Of a DNA stretch of 64,000 nt, positions 36,468-45,890 are shown in pieces. Each line of letters opens with the position of its first letter. The stretch's first letter is position 1. Origin of the DNA: HXMU1420-13 sp965601825 (GTDB lineage Bacteria; Bacteroidota; Rhodothermia; Balneolales; Balneolaceae). The translations under genes were made by a program, and so were the position numbers. The stretch covers positions 2,666,001-2,730,000 of the forward strand of contig OZ271839.1 of assembly GCA_965601825.1 (NCBI GenBank), read 5' to 3'. The notes beneath the pieces are model-generated. The model ran no database searches and had not been told where the DNA came from. It saw only the letters and a program-made list of their open reading frames with translations.

Positions 36468-37778
36468 TCAATTCTTTAAAGCTAAGAATTGCAAATCCGC
36501 CGTACGCATTAAATGGCGATATCGTTCAATGTAAAGTCTGAAATCCTCTAAATCACTGCTTTCAAGTGCCTTAGTTGGTGGTAAATCCATATTGAGCGGA
36601 TTGACAGGCTGATTATTCTTGTAGATTCTATAGTCTAAATGTACGCCCGTTACTCTACCTGTACGCCCAACATAACCAATAATTTGACCTTGTTTTACTT
36701 TTGTTCCTGGTTTAATTCCCGGCGCAAACCCATTTAAATGTAAATATGCAGTAGTGTAGATGCTGCTATGTTTAATTTTAACAATATTCCCATTCGCTCC
36801 CCGATACCGAGCTTCGATCACTTCCCCATCACCTACTGAAATTACCGGTGTTCCTAACGGAGCAGCGTAATCTACACCATAATGTGGCATATTTCTTTTT
36901 AATACTGGATGAAATCTATTATGTGAAAACCCAGAACTGACTCTTTGTGAATATCTAAAAGGTGCCTTTAGAAGTGCTTTTTGAAGGCCTTCTCCATTTG
37001 AATCGAAATAACCGGCCCGATCCTCGGTTTCGTAATAGAAAGCATTGTGTTTTTTCCCTTTGTGCTCAAATGTTGCTGCCAAAATATTTCCAACACCATA
37101 TGGCTCACCGTCAACAAAAGGTTGTTCATACACTATCGTATAACTGTCATTTGGCTGTAAACTGAAGAAATCAATCTGCCATCCAAAAATATCACTTAAC
37201 TTACTGCCAAGTATAGTGTTATCATTATTTTCTTTAAGTGCATGATAGAGAGAAGATGTTATCACCCCTTGCGTGACCATTTGAACATTTTCTATTGGCT
37301 TAGATCCCTTATCAACCCAAACTTTATCACCCCAATCGAAAACAACATAATTAATTTTGTCAAGATGAAGAATGAGTCGATCAACCTCGTCTGTTATTGG
37401 ATTTCTGTAAATAAGGTATCTTTGACCTGGTCTTAGTGAATTGCTTCTGAAAACTCCTCGCCCTTCTCTATCTAATAAGCGAATTGTCTGTGGACTTACA
37501 TCATATGCACTTAGTATAGTGTAAATACTCTCGTTTCTTTTGATACTACCATCAAATACCAATGTCCTTTTTTTAAATCCATATTCATCGAGAACAATCT
37601 CTTCTTTGATTTCTTCAAAATTTGCCAGAGTAATAGATGGTTCACTTTCGAAAGAAAGCTCATTTTTTTCAAACCAAGTACAATTGGTTAGAATCAGTAC
37701 CCAAACTAATAATAGACTGCTTTTTTTAACCCAACTCAAAATTTTAAACTTTAGTAGATGATGGCGCAGATGATACAA
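36468..37778 (-). CDS. M23-family peptidoglycan metallopeptidase (LysM/opacity-like N-terminal, lipoprotein-type signal)
   Basis: The 436-residue envelope protein has a hydrophobic N-terminal segment ending LILTNC (an imperfect lipobox with Asn before Cys). The central region is similar to M23 peptidases with an OapA/LysM-like N-domain, and the M23 fold is at about 285-385. Zinc-site residues visible are HYGVD (HxxxD), AYLHL and GVHLDYRI. The last motif is usually HxH, so the third zinc ligand His is replaced by Asp. Activity on cell-wall crosslinks is therefore uncertain. The start (TTG 37778) is uncertain; a TTG 39 bases downstream is an alternative. The gene lies on the opposite strand inside the Bat-like cluster. 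Confidence 0.82.
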   Translation of the reverse strand: MYHLRHHLLKFKILSWVKKSSLLLVWVLILTNCTWFEKNELSFESEPSITLANFEEIKEEIVLDEYGFKKRTLVFDGSIKRNESIYTILSAYDVSPQTIRLLDREGRGVFRSNSLRPGQRYLIYRNPITDEVDRLILHLDKINYVVFDWGDKVWVDKGSKPIENVQMVTQGVITSSLYHALKENNDNTILGSKLSDIFGWQIDFFSLQPNDSYTIVYEQPFVDGEPYGVGNILAATFEHKGKKHNAFYYETEDRAGYFDSNGEGLQKALLKAPFRYSQRVSSGFSHNRFHPVLKRNMPHYGVDYAAPLGTPVISVGDGEVIEARYRGANGNIVKIKHSSIYTTAYLHLNGFAPGIKPGTKVKQGQIIGYVGRTGRVTGVHLDYRIYKNNQPVNPLNMDLPPTKALESSDLEDFRLYIERYRHLMRTADLQFLALKN

Positions 37779-37841
37779 AATTCCTGATTTTTTTCATATT
37801 TCATGATTTTTACAAAATTCAATGCCTTCACTATGCATTTA

Positions 37842-37849
37842 TATTTTTG
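37842..37849 (+). promoter_or_regulatory. Candidate TAnnTTTG promoter for the BatD-batA genes
   Basis: TATTTTTG, identical to the motif before the DUF11 operon, occurs 35 bases upstream of the ATG at 37885 in the 106-bp divergent gap with the M23 gene. No clear -33 element was seen. Confidence 0.4.
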
Positions 37850-37884
37850 ATACTGCTATTTTGATTCTAATCGAATACTAATTC

Positions 37885-38907
37885 ATGAAATCCGGCAGCA
37901 TTCTCAGACGATTGTATATTTTAATTTTGTTGGCACTGATCTTTCCAAATGGGATCAATGCACAAACTGTTGTTCTCTCAAGTTCCACTGATTCTGTTTC
38001 GGTAGGTGATATCATTCAGTTGAATATCAAGATTCAACTTACACAACAAGTTGATGAGTTGATATATCCCGATTCTGCCATGTTCCCTCCTGAACTAACT
38101 TTTCTGGATGTTCAGCAATTTAAATTGACTGATTTTTCTGACAGTCTTAGTTATCGTGTTCAATATTTTGCGAATCAAGATGTATTTATTCCATCCTTTC
38201 CAATTGGATTGGTTAGCGCAACAGATACATCAATGGTTTTTAGTAATTCACTTACAATTCCTTTTAAAACCATATTGGCATCTCCGGAAGAAGAACTAAA
38301 ACCAATTAAGCCCATTTTACCTTTTGAATCGTTTCCATGGGCTTTACTATTTATTTCTTTAGTAATAATAGCCGCTTTAATTTGGGCATATTTAACCTAC
38401 ACTAAAAAGGAAGAAACACCGGAAATAGTCCAAATAATACAACCAATTCCGTTTACAAATCCGTTACAGAACCTGGAGAAAGAGCTTATTTCGCTCAAGT
38501 CGGACTATAATTTGGCGAATACAAAAGATTTTAAATATTTCTACAGTACTATCAGCGACTCGATGCGAGGGTATTATGAAGAACTCTATGAAATACCCGC
38601 TTTGGAATCTACAACCCGGGAGGTTTTAAGATACTTAGATGCCTTCGGAGTAGACCATGAAATGATTCAAAGTACTCGAGCAGTTTTGAATAAATCTGAT
38701 ATGGTGAAATTTGCGAAATATGAACCAACGTTAGATAAAGCTTGGATTTGTTATGCTGAAGCAATTGATTTTGTAGAACGAGCAAAATTGATTGATGCAT
38801 CCAGAATTGCCAGAAAGAAAGCCAATCATGAACGTCAATGGGAAGAACCAGAGCCTGAATCTGAGCTGAATGAAGAATTAACGGAAACTATAAAGGAGGA
38901 TGCATAA
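37885..38907 (+). CDS. BatD/DUF4381-like membrane protein of the Bat cluster
   Basis: The 340 residues comprise a signal peptide (ends INAQ), a beta-rich periplasmic region (SVSVGDIIQLNIKI, an oxygen-tolerance/BatD-type start), one transmembrane helix at about 152-172 (WALLFISLVIIAALIWAYL) and a cytoplasmic helical domain with YYEELYEIPALESTTREVLRYL. That domain resembles the DUF4381-type partner of DUF58/VWA proteins. The product is inferred to form a membrane complex with the VWA protein encoded next. The stop overlaps the start of that gene by one base (TAATG), indicating coupling. It ends in a Glu-rich tail. Confidence 0.78.
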   Translation: MKSGSILRRLYILILLALIFPNGINAQTVVLSSSTDSVSVGDIIQLNIKIQLTQQVDELIYPDSAMFPPELTFLDVQQFKLTDFSDSLSYRVQYFANQDVFIPSFPIGLVSATDTSMVFSNSLTIPFKTILASPEEELKPIKPILPFESFPWALLFISLVIIAALIWAYLTYTKKEETPEIVQIIQPIPFTNPLQNLEKELISLKSDYNLANTKDFKYFYSTISDSMRGYYEELYEIPALESTTREVLRYLDAFGVDHEMIQSTRAVLNKSDMVKFAKYEPTLDKAWICYAEAIDFVERAKLIDASRIARKKANHERQWEEPEPESELNEELTETIKEDA

Positions 38908-39902
38908 TGGAATGGGCAAATCCTGAATGGTTATTCGCACTTATTACTATCCCGGTAATTCTTGGTTTCTATTTATATAGGCATTTTGCGAAAAAACATG
39001 CAGCATTAACATTCTCATCAGTTCAATTTTTCGAAGGCTTAGATGGTAATTGGAGATCATATCTACATTGGCTTAATAAAGCTCTCGTTCTTGGCGGACT
39101 CACATTTCTAATTCTAGCACTAGCACGTCCACAAGATAAGCTTACCACGATTGAGCGAAATGCCGAAGGTATTGATATTGTAATGGTACTTGACATGAGT
39201 TCTAGCATGAAAGCGGAGGATTTAAAACCAAATCGATTTGAAGCTGCTCGAGAAGTTGCTAAAGAATTCGTCGACAAGCGTATCTCTGATCGAATAGGAC
39301 TGGTTACTTTTGCAATGAAATCGTTCACCGTATGCCCTCCCACTCTGGATTATCGTTTACTGAAAGACCTAATTGACGAAGTTAGCATGGGTGTAATCGA
39401 AGATGGAACAGCTATTGGAATGGGGATTGCAACGGCCATTAACAGACTAAAAGACAGTGAGGCTACCAGCAAAGTGATCATTCTATTAACGGATGGACAG
39501 AATAATGCAGGAGAAATTGATCCGGTTACAGCCGCCGATCTTGCACTAACCTATGGAATCAAAATTTACACCATCGGTGCCGGAACACGAGGTACCGCCC
39601 CCTATCCTGTTCAAGATCCAATTTTTGGTAGACGTTACCAGAACATACAGGTTAATATTGATGAAGAAATGCTTACTTCTGTCGCCAATTTAACGGGAGG
39701 AAAATACTACAGAGCTACAAATTCAGATCAACTTGCAAGTATTTACGATGAGATTGATCAGCTTGAACGCTCTAAAGTTGAGGAAGTTATTTATACTGAT
39801 TACGAAGATAAATATGTTATTTATTTAGGATATGCATTTTCCTTACTTCTCATTGGATTCTTGTCTGATAAAATTTGGTTAAGAGGTCTCACAGAGCGCT
39901 AA
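38907..39902 (+). CDS. batA: BatA-like von Willebrand factor A membrane protein
   Basis: The 331 residues have the BatA layout: two N-terminal hydrophobic segments (WLFALITIPVILGFYLY and ALVLGGLTFLILAL) followed by ARPQ, a vWA domain with intact MIDAS DMSSSMK (about residue 95) and T in DGTAIGMGI plus LLTDGQNNAG, and a C-terminal transmembrane helix (YLGYAFSLLLIGFLS). Bat proteins are implicated in envelope stress and aerotolerance in Bacteroides and other genera. The usual batB and TPR batC do not follow; the next gene is mfd after a 76-base gap. Confidence 0.88.
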   Translation: MEWANPEWLFALITIPVILGFYLYRHFAKKHAALTFSSVQFFEGLDGNWRSYLHWLNKALVLGGLTFLILALARPQDKLTTIERNAEGIDIVMVLDMSSSMKAEDLKPNRFEAAREVAKEFVDKRISDRIGLVTFAMKSFTVCPPTLDYRLLKDLIDEVSMGVIEDGTAIGMGIATAINRLKDSEATSKVIILLTDGQNNAGEIDPVTAADLALTYGIKIYTIGAGTRGTAPYPVQDPIFGRRYQNIQVNIDEEMLTSVANLTGGKYYRATNSDQLASIYDEIDQLERSKVEEVIYTDYEDKYVIYLGYAFSLLLIGFLSDKIWLRGLTER

Positions 39903-39978
39903 TTTTTTAGTGCTTTAATTCAGAACGCAGCATACAAATCTGTATCTTCTATCTTTTGAAATTTCCGAAAATGATTCT

Positions 39979-42900
39979 ATGTCTGTAGTCGACTTTAGGT
40001 CTGCGATTGCAAACTCTGATTTACCAAAAACTATACAAGAAGGTTTAAAAACCAGTGGTAAGCTATATCTAAAAGGAGTTGTTGGTTCTTTTTCCTCATT
40101 TCTAATTGACGGTTTAAAAGATCCAAATTCTGCACAATTAATTATTACAGATACGGATGAGAATGCCAGAATTCTTAAGTCTGATCTATCGATAATTTCC
40201 GACACCGAGATTCAGTATTTCCCGGCAACGAATCATAAACCTTATGATACTGATCAAATTCTGGATTCATCATTATTAGTTCAAAGATCAGAGGCAATAC
40301 AAAAAATCTTATCAGATAAAAAGTCCACTGTAGTTGCTTCAGCTGAGGCTTTATTTGATAAAGTTGCTCCACCTTCACAGATTGATGGTGTTAGTATTGC
40401 CATTAAACGAGGTCAGGAAATCGATCCAGAAAAACTGCGTGAAGAACTTGTCGATCAGTCTTATCAACCTGTTCGTTTTGTGGATCAGCCTGGTGAATTT
40501 GCAGTCCGTGGTGGAATCATCGACATATTTCCATTTTCAGGTGAATATCCAATCAGACTAGAATTCTTTGGTGATGAAGTAGATTCAATTCGAGAATTTG
40601 ATGCCAGCTCGCAGCGCTCGATCTCATTTTTGAACGATGTTAAGATTGTTCCAGATTTAACCAATTTACCGGATGTAAAAAAAGACAGTCTTCTCTCCTA
40701 CTTTGATCATAACACACAAATAATTATTAAAGATGCTGTGTTAGTTGAAGATCAACTTCATTCACGATTTGAAAAAGCATCTGAAGTATTTGAAGAATTA
40801 GAAGCAGAAGAACCTGATCCGGATTCACTTTTTCTATCAAAAGAATCCTACAAAGATCTGATTTCTGATTTTAATCATTGTATGTATTTGGGCTCAGTTT
40901 CCGATTCAGGACTCAAGGAAATTAAGATAGAAAGTAAACCACAGCCAGATTTCCATGGTAACTTTGACCTTTTGAAGCAGAACATTGAGTCCAATTCTGA
41001 AAAAGGAATCAAGACCGTCATTTTTTGTGATAATGATGGACAGGAAAAAAGATTTGAAGAATTATTAGGTGAACCTGAACCACACTTTAATTATGAATTA
41101 AGGGTAGAATCTATTCATCAGGGATTTATACTACCGGAGCAAAATTTAGCTTTATATACAGACCATCAGATTTTCAATCGATACTACCGCCCAAAAATAA
41201 AAAAGCGAAAGTATTCAGGAGGAATTTCTTTTAAAGAACTGAAAGATCTCTCAATTGGAGATTTTGTTGTTCATGTAGATTATGGAATAGGCAAGTTTTC
41301 TGGTTTTAAAAAGATTCAGGTAAAAAATACTGAACAAGAAGTGGTGGTCCTTACCTATCAACAAGATTCTCTGTTGTATGTAAATGTCTCATCCCTTCAT
41401 AAACTGCAGAAATATTCCGGTAAAGAAGGTACCGCTCCAAGAATTACTAAACTTGGTTCTGGTGAATGGGCTAGAAAGAAAGCTCAAACCAAGAAAAAGG
41501 TAAAAGACATTGCCCGTGAGCTCATTCGACTTTATGCGAAAAGAAAACTTCAAAAAGCCCACGCTTTTTCAGGTGATTCCGGCTGGCAAATAGAAATGGA
41601 AGCTCGGTTTGAGTATGAAGAAACCCCAGATCAGAATGATGCGATATTAGCAGTTAAGCAGGATATGGAAACCAAACAACCAATGGACCGATTAGTTTGT
41701 GGTGATGTTGGTTTTGGTAAAACCGAAGTTGCCGTTCGAGCTGCTTTCAAAGCAGTTATGGATCATAAACAAGTGGGAGTATTGGTACCAACTACCATTT
41801 TGGCTGAACAGCATGCTAAGACTTTCAAGAAAAGGATGAAGAACTTTCCTGTTCGGATTGAGGTACTTAGCAGATTTCGCACTAAAGCCGAACAAACGAA
41901 GGTCATCAAAGAGTTGAAAGAAGGAAATGTTGATATTGTAATTGGTACACATAGAATACTTTCAAAAGATGTTCAATTTAAAGAACTTGGATTGATTGTA
42001 GTTGATGAAGAACAACGTTTTGGGGTTTCTGCAAAAGAAAAGTTAAAAGAATTCAGAGCAACTGTTGATGTTTTAACCTTAACAGCCACTCCAATTCCCC
42101 GAACGCTTCAGTTCTCACTGATGGGTGCTCGTGATCTTAGTGTAATAAATACACCTCCACCGAATCGTCAGCCGGTTTACACAGAGATTCACTCCTTTAA
42201 TGAAGAACTAATTCGGGATGCAATTCTTCAGGAAATGAGCCGAGGTGGACAGGTTTTTTTCATCCACAATAGAGTGAAAAATATCGAAGAAGTCGCCGAA
42301 ATGATTCGAAGACTAGTGCCGGATATTCGTGTTCGATTTGGTCACGGTCAAATGTCTGCCAGTCAACTCGAGAAAATTATTGAAGACTTCTATACCCATA
42401 AATTCGATGTCTTAGTCTCGACAAATATTGTAGAGAACGGAATTGATATCGCCAATGCAAATACCATTCTTATTAACAACGCAGATAACTTTGGATTAGC
42501 TGAATTGCATCAGCTTAGAGGTAGAGTTGGTCGTTCTAACCGAAAAGCGTTTTGTTATTTAATCACTCGACCAATTGAGACGCTTACAACAGAAGCGAGA
42601 AAACGATTACTGGCCCTCGAAGAATTCTCTGATTTAGGTTCAGGTTTTAATATTGCAATGAGGGATCTTGATATTCGAGGCGCCGGTGATATCCTTGGTG
42701 GTGAACAAAGTGGATTTATAAATGATATTGGTTTTGATCTTTATACAAAGATCTTAAATGATGCGGTACGAGAGCTAAAAGAAAGTGAATTCTCAGAATT
42801 ATTTGACGAAGTTGGTTCACACATTGAATATCCTGAAACACTGGTGGAAATTGACGATACCGCTCTACTCCCTACAGAGTATGTCTTAGATAATGTAGAG

Positions 42901-43296
42901 CGATTGAATTTGTATAGAAAGCTCTCACAGGCTAAATCAGAAAAAGAAATTGATGAATGGGGAAATGAAGTTGTTGATCGTTTTGGCAAGATGCCAAAAG
43001 AGACCGAAACATTGCTTTTAGTTACTAAAATCAAACTTTTTGCTTCAAAATCTTTCTTCACAAAAGCCACCATTCGTTCTGGTAGAATGTGGGTAATTTG
43101 TCCAAAAACCGGATCTGAAATCGGGGAATACTACTTTAAGAATAAGCTTTTTCAAGAAACGCTGGATAAGTTAGAAAAACTCAAAAAAGACAAATTTCAG
43201 ATCATCCAAAAAAATGATGTAGTACGTTTCGCAATCCAGGATATTCCTGATTATGAAGCAGCATTTAGCTTCCTGAAGAAACTCTCCTCCAAGTAA
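39979..43296 (+). CDS. mfd: Transcription-repair coupling factor
   Basis: The 1105-residue protein has the full Mfd architecture. It contains UvrB-like N-terminal domains (PGEFAVRGGIIDIFPF), a CarD-like RNA-polymerase-interacting domain (IGDFVVHVDYGIGKFSG, about 425), a RecG-like translocase with Walker A CGDVGFGKTEVA (about 573) and DEEQ box VVDEEQRFGV (about 675), helicase C motifs (GRVGRSNRKAFCY), and a C-terminal TRCF domain (LNLYRKLSQAKSEKEI). It removes stalled RNA polymerase from lesions and recruits UvrA. The length is normal. The tsaC-type gene starts 13 bases after its stop. Confidence 0.96.
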   Translation: MSVVDFRSAIANSDLPKTIQEGLKTSGKLYLKGVVGSFSSFLIDGLKDPNSAQLIITDTDENARILKSDLSIISDTEIQYFPATNHKPYDTDQILDSSLLVQRSEAIQKILSDKKSTVVASAEALFDKVAPPSQIDGVSIAIKRGQEIDPEKLREELVDQSYQPVRFVDQPGEFAVRGGIIDIFPFSGEYPIRLEFFGDEVDSIREFDASSQRSISFLNDVKIVPDLTNLPDVKKDSLLSYFDHNTQIIIKDAVLVEDQLHSRFEKASEVFEELEAEEPDPDSLFLSKESYKDLISDFNHCMYLGSVSDSGLKEIKIESKPQPDFHGNFDLLKQNIESNSEKGIKTVIFCDNDGQEKRFEELLGEPEPHFNYELRVESIHQGFILPEQNLALYTDHQIFNRYYRPKIKKRKYSGGISFKELKDLSIGDFVVHVDYGIGKFSGFKKIQVKNTEQEVVVLTYQQDSLLYVNVSSLHKLQKYSGKEGTAPRITKLGSGEWARKKAQTKKKVKDIARELIRLYAKRKLQKAHAFSGDSGWQIEMEARFEYEETPDQNDAILAVKQDMETKQPMDRLVCGDVGFGKTEVAVRAAFKAVMDHKQVGVLVPTTILAEQHAKTFKKRMKNFPVRIEVLSRFRTKAEQTKVIKELKEGNVDIVIGTHRILSKDVQFKELGLIVVDEEQRFGVSAKEKLKEFRATVDVLTLTATPIPRTLQFSLMGARDLSVINTPPPNRQPVYTEIHSFNEELIRDAILQEMSRGGQVFFIHNRVKNIEEVAEMIRRLVPDIRVRFGHGQMSASQLEKIIEDFYTHKFDVLVSTNIVENGIDIANANTILINNADNFGLAELHQLRGRVGRSNRKAFCYLITRPIETLTTEARKRLLALEEFSDLGSGFNIAMRDLDIRGAGDILGGEQSGFINDIGFDLYTKILNDAVRELKESEFSELFDEVGSHIEYPETLVEIDDTALLPTEYVLDNVERLNLYRKLSQAKSEKEIDEWGNEVVDRFGKMPKETETLLLVTKIKLFASKSFFTKATIRSGRMWVICPKTGSEIGEYYFKNKLFQETLDKLEKLKKDKFQIIQKNDVVRFAIQDIPDYEAAFSFLKKLSSK

Positions 43297-43309
43297 TGTA
43301 CATTCCTTC

Positions 43310-44230
43310 ATGAACATTGAGAAGGCATCAGAAATAATTCAAGATGGTGGTGTAGTTGCATTTCCTACAGAAACGGTATACGGACTTGCAGCTGATGCCT
43401 GGAATGCTTCTGCTATTAAGAAAGTATTTGAATTAAAAGGACGCCCTTCTGATAACCCTCTAATTGTGCATGTTTGTAGAGAAGAAGACATTCATGATTT
43501 CGCTGTTGATATTCCTGAAAAAGCACACCAGCTTATTGAAGCTTTCTGGCCGGGTCCACTTACACTGGTTCTAAAAAAAAGACCAGAAGTTTTAGATGCT
43601 GTAACTGCAGGACTAAATACGGTTGCTTTGCGAATGCCAAATCATCCAATTGCGCTCGAGTTCATAAATAAAACAGGCCCTCTTGTTGCTCCAAGTGCAA
43701 ATCATTCAGGAAAACCCTCTCCTACTAAGGCTGAACATGTTCTAGAAGATTTTGGTGATCAACTTCCAATTCTGGATGGCAAAGCAACAGAAATCGGATT
43801 GGAATCAACTGTGGTTGATCTTACAGATACATTCACCGCAATACTTAGGCCGGGCTCAATTAGTAGAAAACAGATTGAAGAAGTGATAGACGGCTTTGTT
43901 GAAGAATCCTTCTTTCATCACCTTAAAAATCCAAAAAGTCCGGGTCAGAAATATTCTCATTACAAACCAAAAGCTAATGTACGTTGGTTTATTAACGATG
44001 AATTGACGGATAAGGCACATGTATTATATCTACTTCAGAAAACGTCGTCTGACATAAACAATGTCATCAGTTATAATAGTAACTTAAACCAATTAGCCAG
44101 CGAACTCTACGACCGATTTCGACAAGCTGATTTGGAAGGCTATGAAGAAATCGCCATCGAACATTTAGACGTTAACCATCCACTATATTCAGCGCTAAAT
44201 AATCGAATCTCTAAAGCCATTGGATTTTAA
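43310..44230 (+). CDS. tsaC: L-threonylcarbamoyladenylate synthase, Sua5/YwlC type
   Basis: The 306 residues include the catalytic YrdC domain, with GGVVAFPTETVYGLAADA, KGRPSDNPLIVHV, PLVAPSANHSGKPSPT and STVVDL, followed by a linker (SPGQKYSHYKPKA) and a short Sua5 C-terminal domain. The long form resembles B. subtilis YwlC. It makes threonylcarbamoyl-AMP for the t6A37 modification of ANN-decoding tRNAs. The gene begins 13 bases after mfd. The spacing and the lack of a promoter-like signal suggest co-transcription. Confidence 0.94.
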   Translation: MNIEKASEIIQDGGVVAFPTETVYGLAADAWNASAIKKVFELKGRPSDNPLIVHVCREEDIHDFAVDIPEKAHQLIEAFWPGPLTLVLKKRPEVLDAVTAGLNTVALRMPNHPIALEFINKTGPLVAPSANHSGKPSPTKAEHVLEDFGDQLPILDGKATEIGLESTVVDLTDTFTAILRPGSISRKQIEEVIDGFVEESFFHHLKNPKSPGQKYSHYKPKANVRWFINDELTDKAHVLYLLQKTSSDINNVISYNSNLNQLASELYDRFRQADLEGYEEIAIEHLDVNHPLYSALNNRISKAIGF

Positions 44231-44456
44231 TTCTGGATAATTTGTATTTCTCTTCCTTCACATTTACGATTAGCAATCAATTGTCAATCGATTCACTCAT
44301 TTCTGATTAATTCACAATTCATTTAATGCCTCTTCTGAACTATTCAGTAAGCATGAGAGTTTTATTACAGTCATCGACTTTTTTCCTACAAGAAAAAAAA
44401 TCAAAAAAAGACTAGTCATCAAACACAATTCAGGTGTATTACTGGAAATTAGTTTA
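44231..44456. other. Intergenic region before the ECF sigma operon
   Basis: A 226-bp AT-rich gap with A-tracts at 44393-44407. It should hold the promoter of the sigma-fecR-receptor operon, but I could not pick a convincing promoter, terminator or small gene. Confidence 0.5.
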
Positions 44457-45005
44457 ATGAATCAATTCCAAACAGAGACATATGCTAAAGAGATTCGATT
44501 GGGAAATCGATTAGCGTTCTCGGATTTCTTCAGAAACCACCATGACCAAATGGTGCGTTATTCCATGCAGTTTGTCCACGATAAGGATGATGCAATGGAT
44601 ATTGTCCAGGAGGTATTTATAAAACTATGGAATAAAAGAGAGAATCTAGACCCTGACAGATCACTGCTAGCATATTTGTATGCATCAATTAGGAATCGAT
44701 CTCTGAACTTTTTAAGAGATCATTCTTCAAAGACAGAACAGCTAACTGAAGAAATTCCGGATGATGATTTGCAAACTGAACATCAAGATTCTCCACTTTT
44801 AAACGAGCTTAACAAGTACATCAATGAACTTCCAGATCGACAGAGAGAAGCATTTGAACTTAGTCGATTTGAAGGATTACAGCATGATGAAATTGCTGAA
44901 GTTATGGATGTATCCGCTCGTACAGTAAACAATCATATAGTGACAGCTTTAAAAACACTTCGGGACCAATTACAAAAATTTCAGAGAAAGGCGGCAAGTC
45001 GATGA
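44457..45005 (+). CDS. ECF RNA polymerase sigma factor (FecI-like)
   Basis: The 182-residue protein has sigma region 2 (DKDDAMDIVQEVFIKLWNKR, about 42-61) and region 4 (LPDRQREAFELSRFEGLQHDEIAEVMDVSARTVNNHI, about 125-160). This is typical of the Bacteroidota ECF group that works with FecR anti-sigma factors. Its stop overlaps the fecR start as ATGA. The fecR and TonB-receptor genes follow, so it very likely directs this operon, and perhaps the FAS1 gene, when the receptor signals ligand binding. Confidence 0.93.
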   Translation: MNQFQTETYAKEIRLGNRLAFSDFFRNHHDQMVRYSMQFVHDKDDAMDIVQEVFIKLWNKRENLDPDRSLLAYLYASIRNRSLNFLRDHSSKTEQLTEEIPDDDLQTEHQDSPLLNELNKYINELPDRQREAFELSRFEGLQHDEIAEVMDVSARTVNNHIVTALKTLRDQLQKFQRKAASR

Positions 45006-45889
45006 GAAAAAATACACCAAATAACGCACACATTAATTCGATACCGGATGATCTTAACTCAGTTTGGCAAGAAGCAGGCAAACTAAAGAGAGAAAATGTT
45101 GTAACTGAGAGAGAGACAGAAACAGCTCTAAAGAATATTTGGGCTAAAGTTGATTATGAAACACCTTCAAAGAAGTTCAGCTTTATACCTATTGGTATTG
45201 CAGCTGCTATTGTTATTACAGCACTCTCCAGTTTTTTGAGTTTCTATTCTGTCCAAAAAATTAGTCCTGCAGGTGAGTTAACAGAAATTACCTTACCGGA
45301 TGGTAGCGAAGTGATTTTGAATGGCAATTCAAGTATTGAATATTCATTGCTCTTTGGTTTTACAAATCGTGAAATCAAATTAAATGGTCAGGCAAGATTT
45401 GATGTGGAGCGCAATGAAGAAATTGCTTTTCAGATAACATCACCGAACCTAACGACTACAGTCTTAGGAACCATTTTTGAAATAGAAGACTGGAATGACG
45501 CTAAGACAACATCTCCTTCAGTCTATGTTCATGAAGGAAAAGTTGAGGTAAAAAATAATGAATCAATAGTAACCTTAAATCAGGATCAAAAAACTCAACT
45601 GATTGAAGAATCGCTTGTTGAAATCCAAAGCATTGATATGAAGTCGGATCATGTAATCAATTGGACTGACTCAAGAGTGACATTTACAAATATACCTTTA
45701 TCTCAATTCTTTGAGCGACTTTCATTCCAATTCGATACTAATATTCAGATTGAAAGTAGTATAAGCGATGATGAAAAAGTAAGTGGGAGTTATCGACTTG
45801 GTACCCGACTTGATCAGATTATAAGTGATATCAGTATGATCAAAGATTTAGAATATCAAATGACTAATAACGGCTTCGTTATTCGATAG
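45002..45889 (+). CDS. FecR-family anti-sigma factor
   Basis: The 295 residues have a cytoplasmic N-terminal part (residues 1-58) that would hold the sigma factor, one transmembrane helix at about 60-84, and a periplasmic FecR domain with TLPDGSEVILNGNSSIEYS, VLGTIFEIEDWND and VHEGKVEV. The last portion (IPLSQFFERLSFQFDTNIQIE) is the secretin/STN-like C-terminal domain common in Bacteroidota FecR proteins. It overlaps the sigma gene by 4 bases and is 1 base from the receptor gene. Confidence 0.93.
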   Translation: MRKNTPNNAHINSIPDDLNSVWQEAGKLKRENVVTERETETALKNIWAKVDYETPSKKFSFIPIGIAAAIVITALSSFLSFYSVQKISPAGELTEITLPDGSEVILNGNSSIEYSLLFGFTNREIKLNGQARFDVERNEEIAFQITSPNLTTTVLGTIFEIEDWNDAKTTSPSVYVHEGKVEVKNNESIVTLNQDQKTQLIEESLVEIQSIDMKSDHVINWTDSRVTFTNIPLSQFFERLSFQFDTNIQIESSISDDEKVSGSYRLGTRLDQIISDISMIKDLEYQMTNNGFVIR

Positions 45890-45890
45890 A

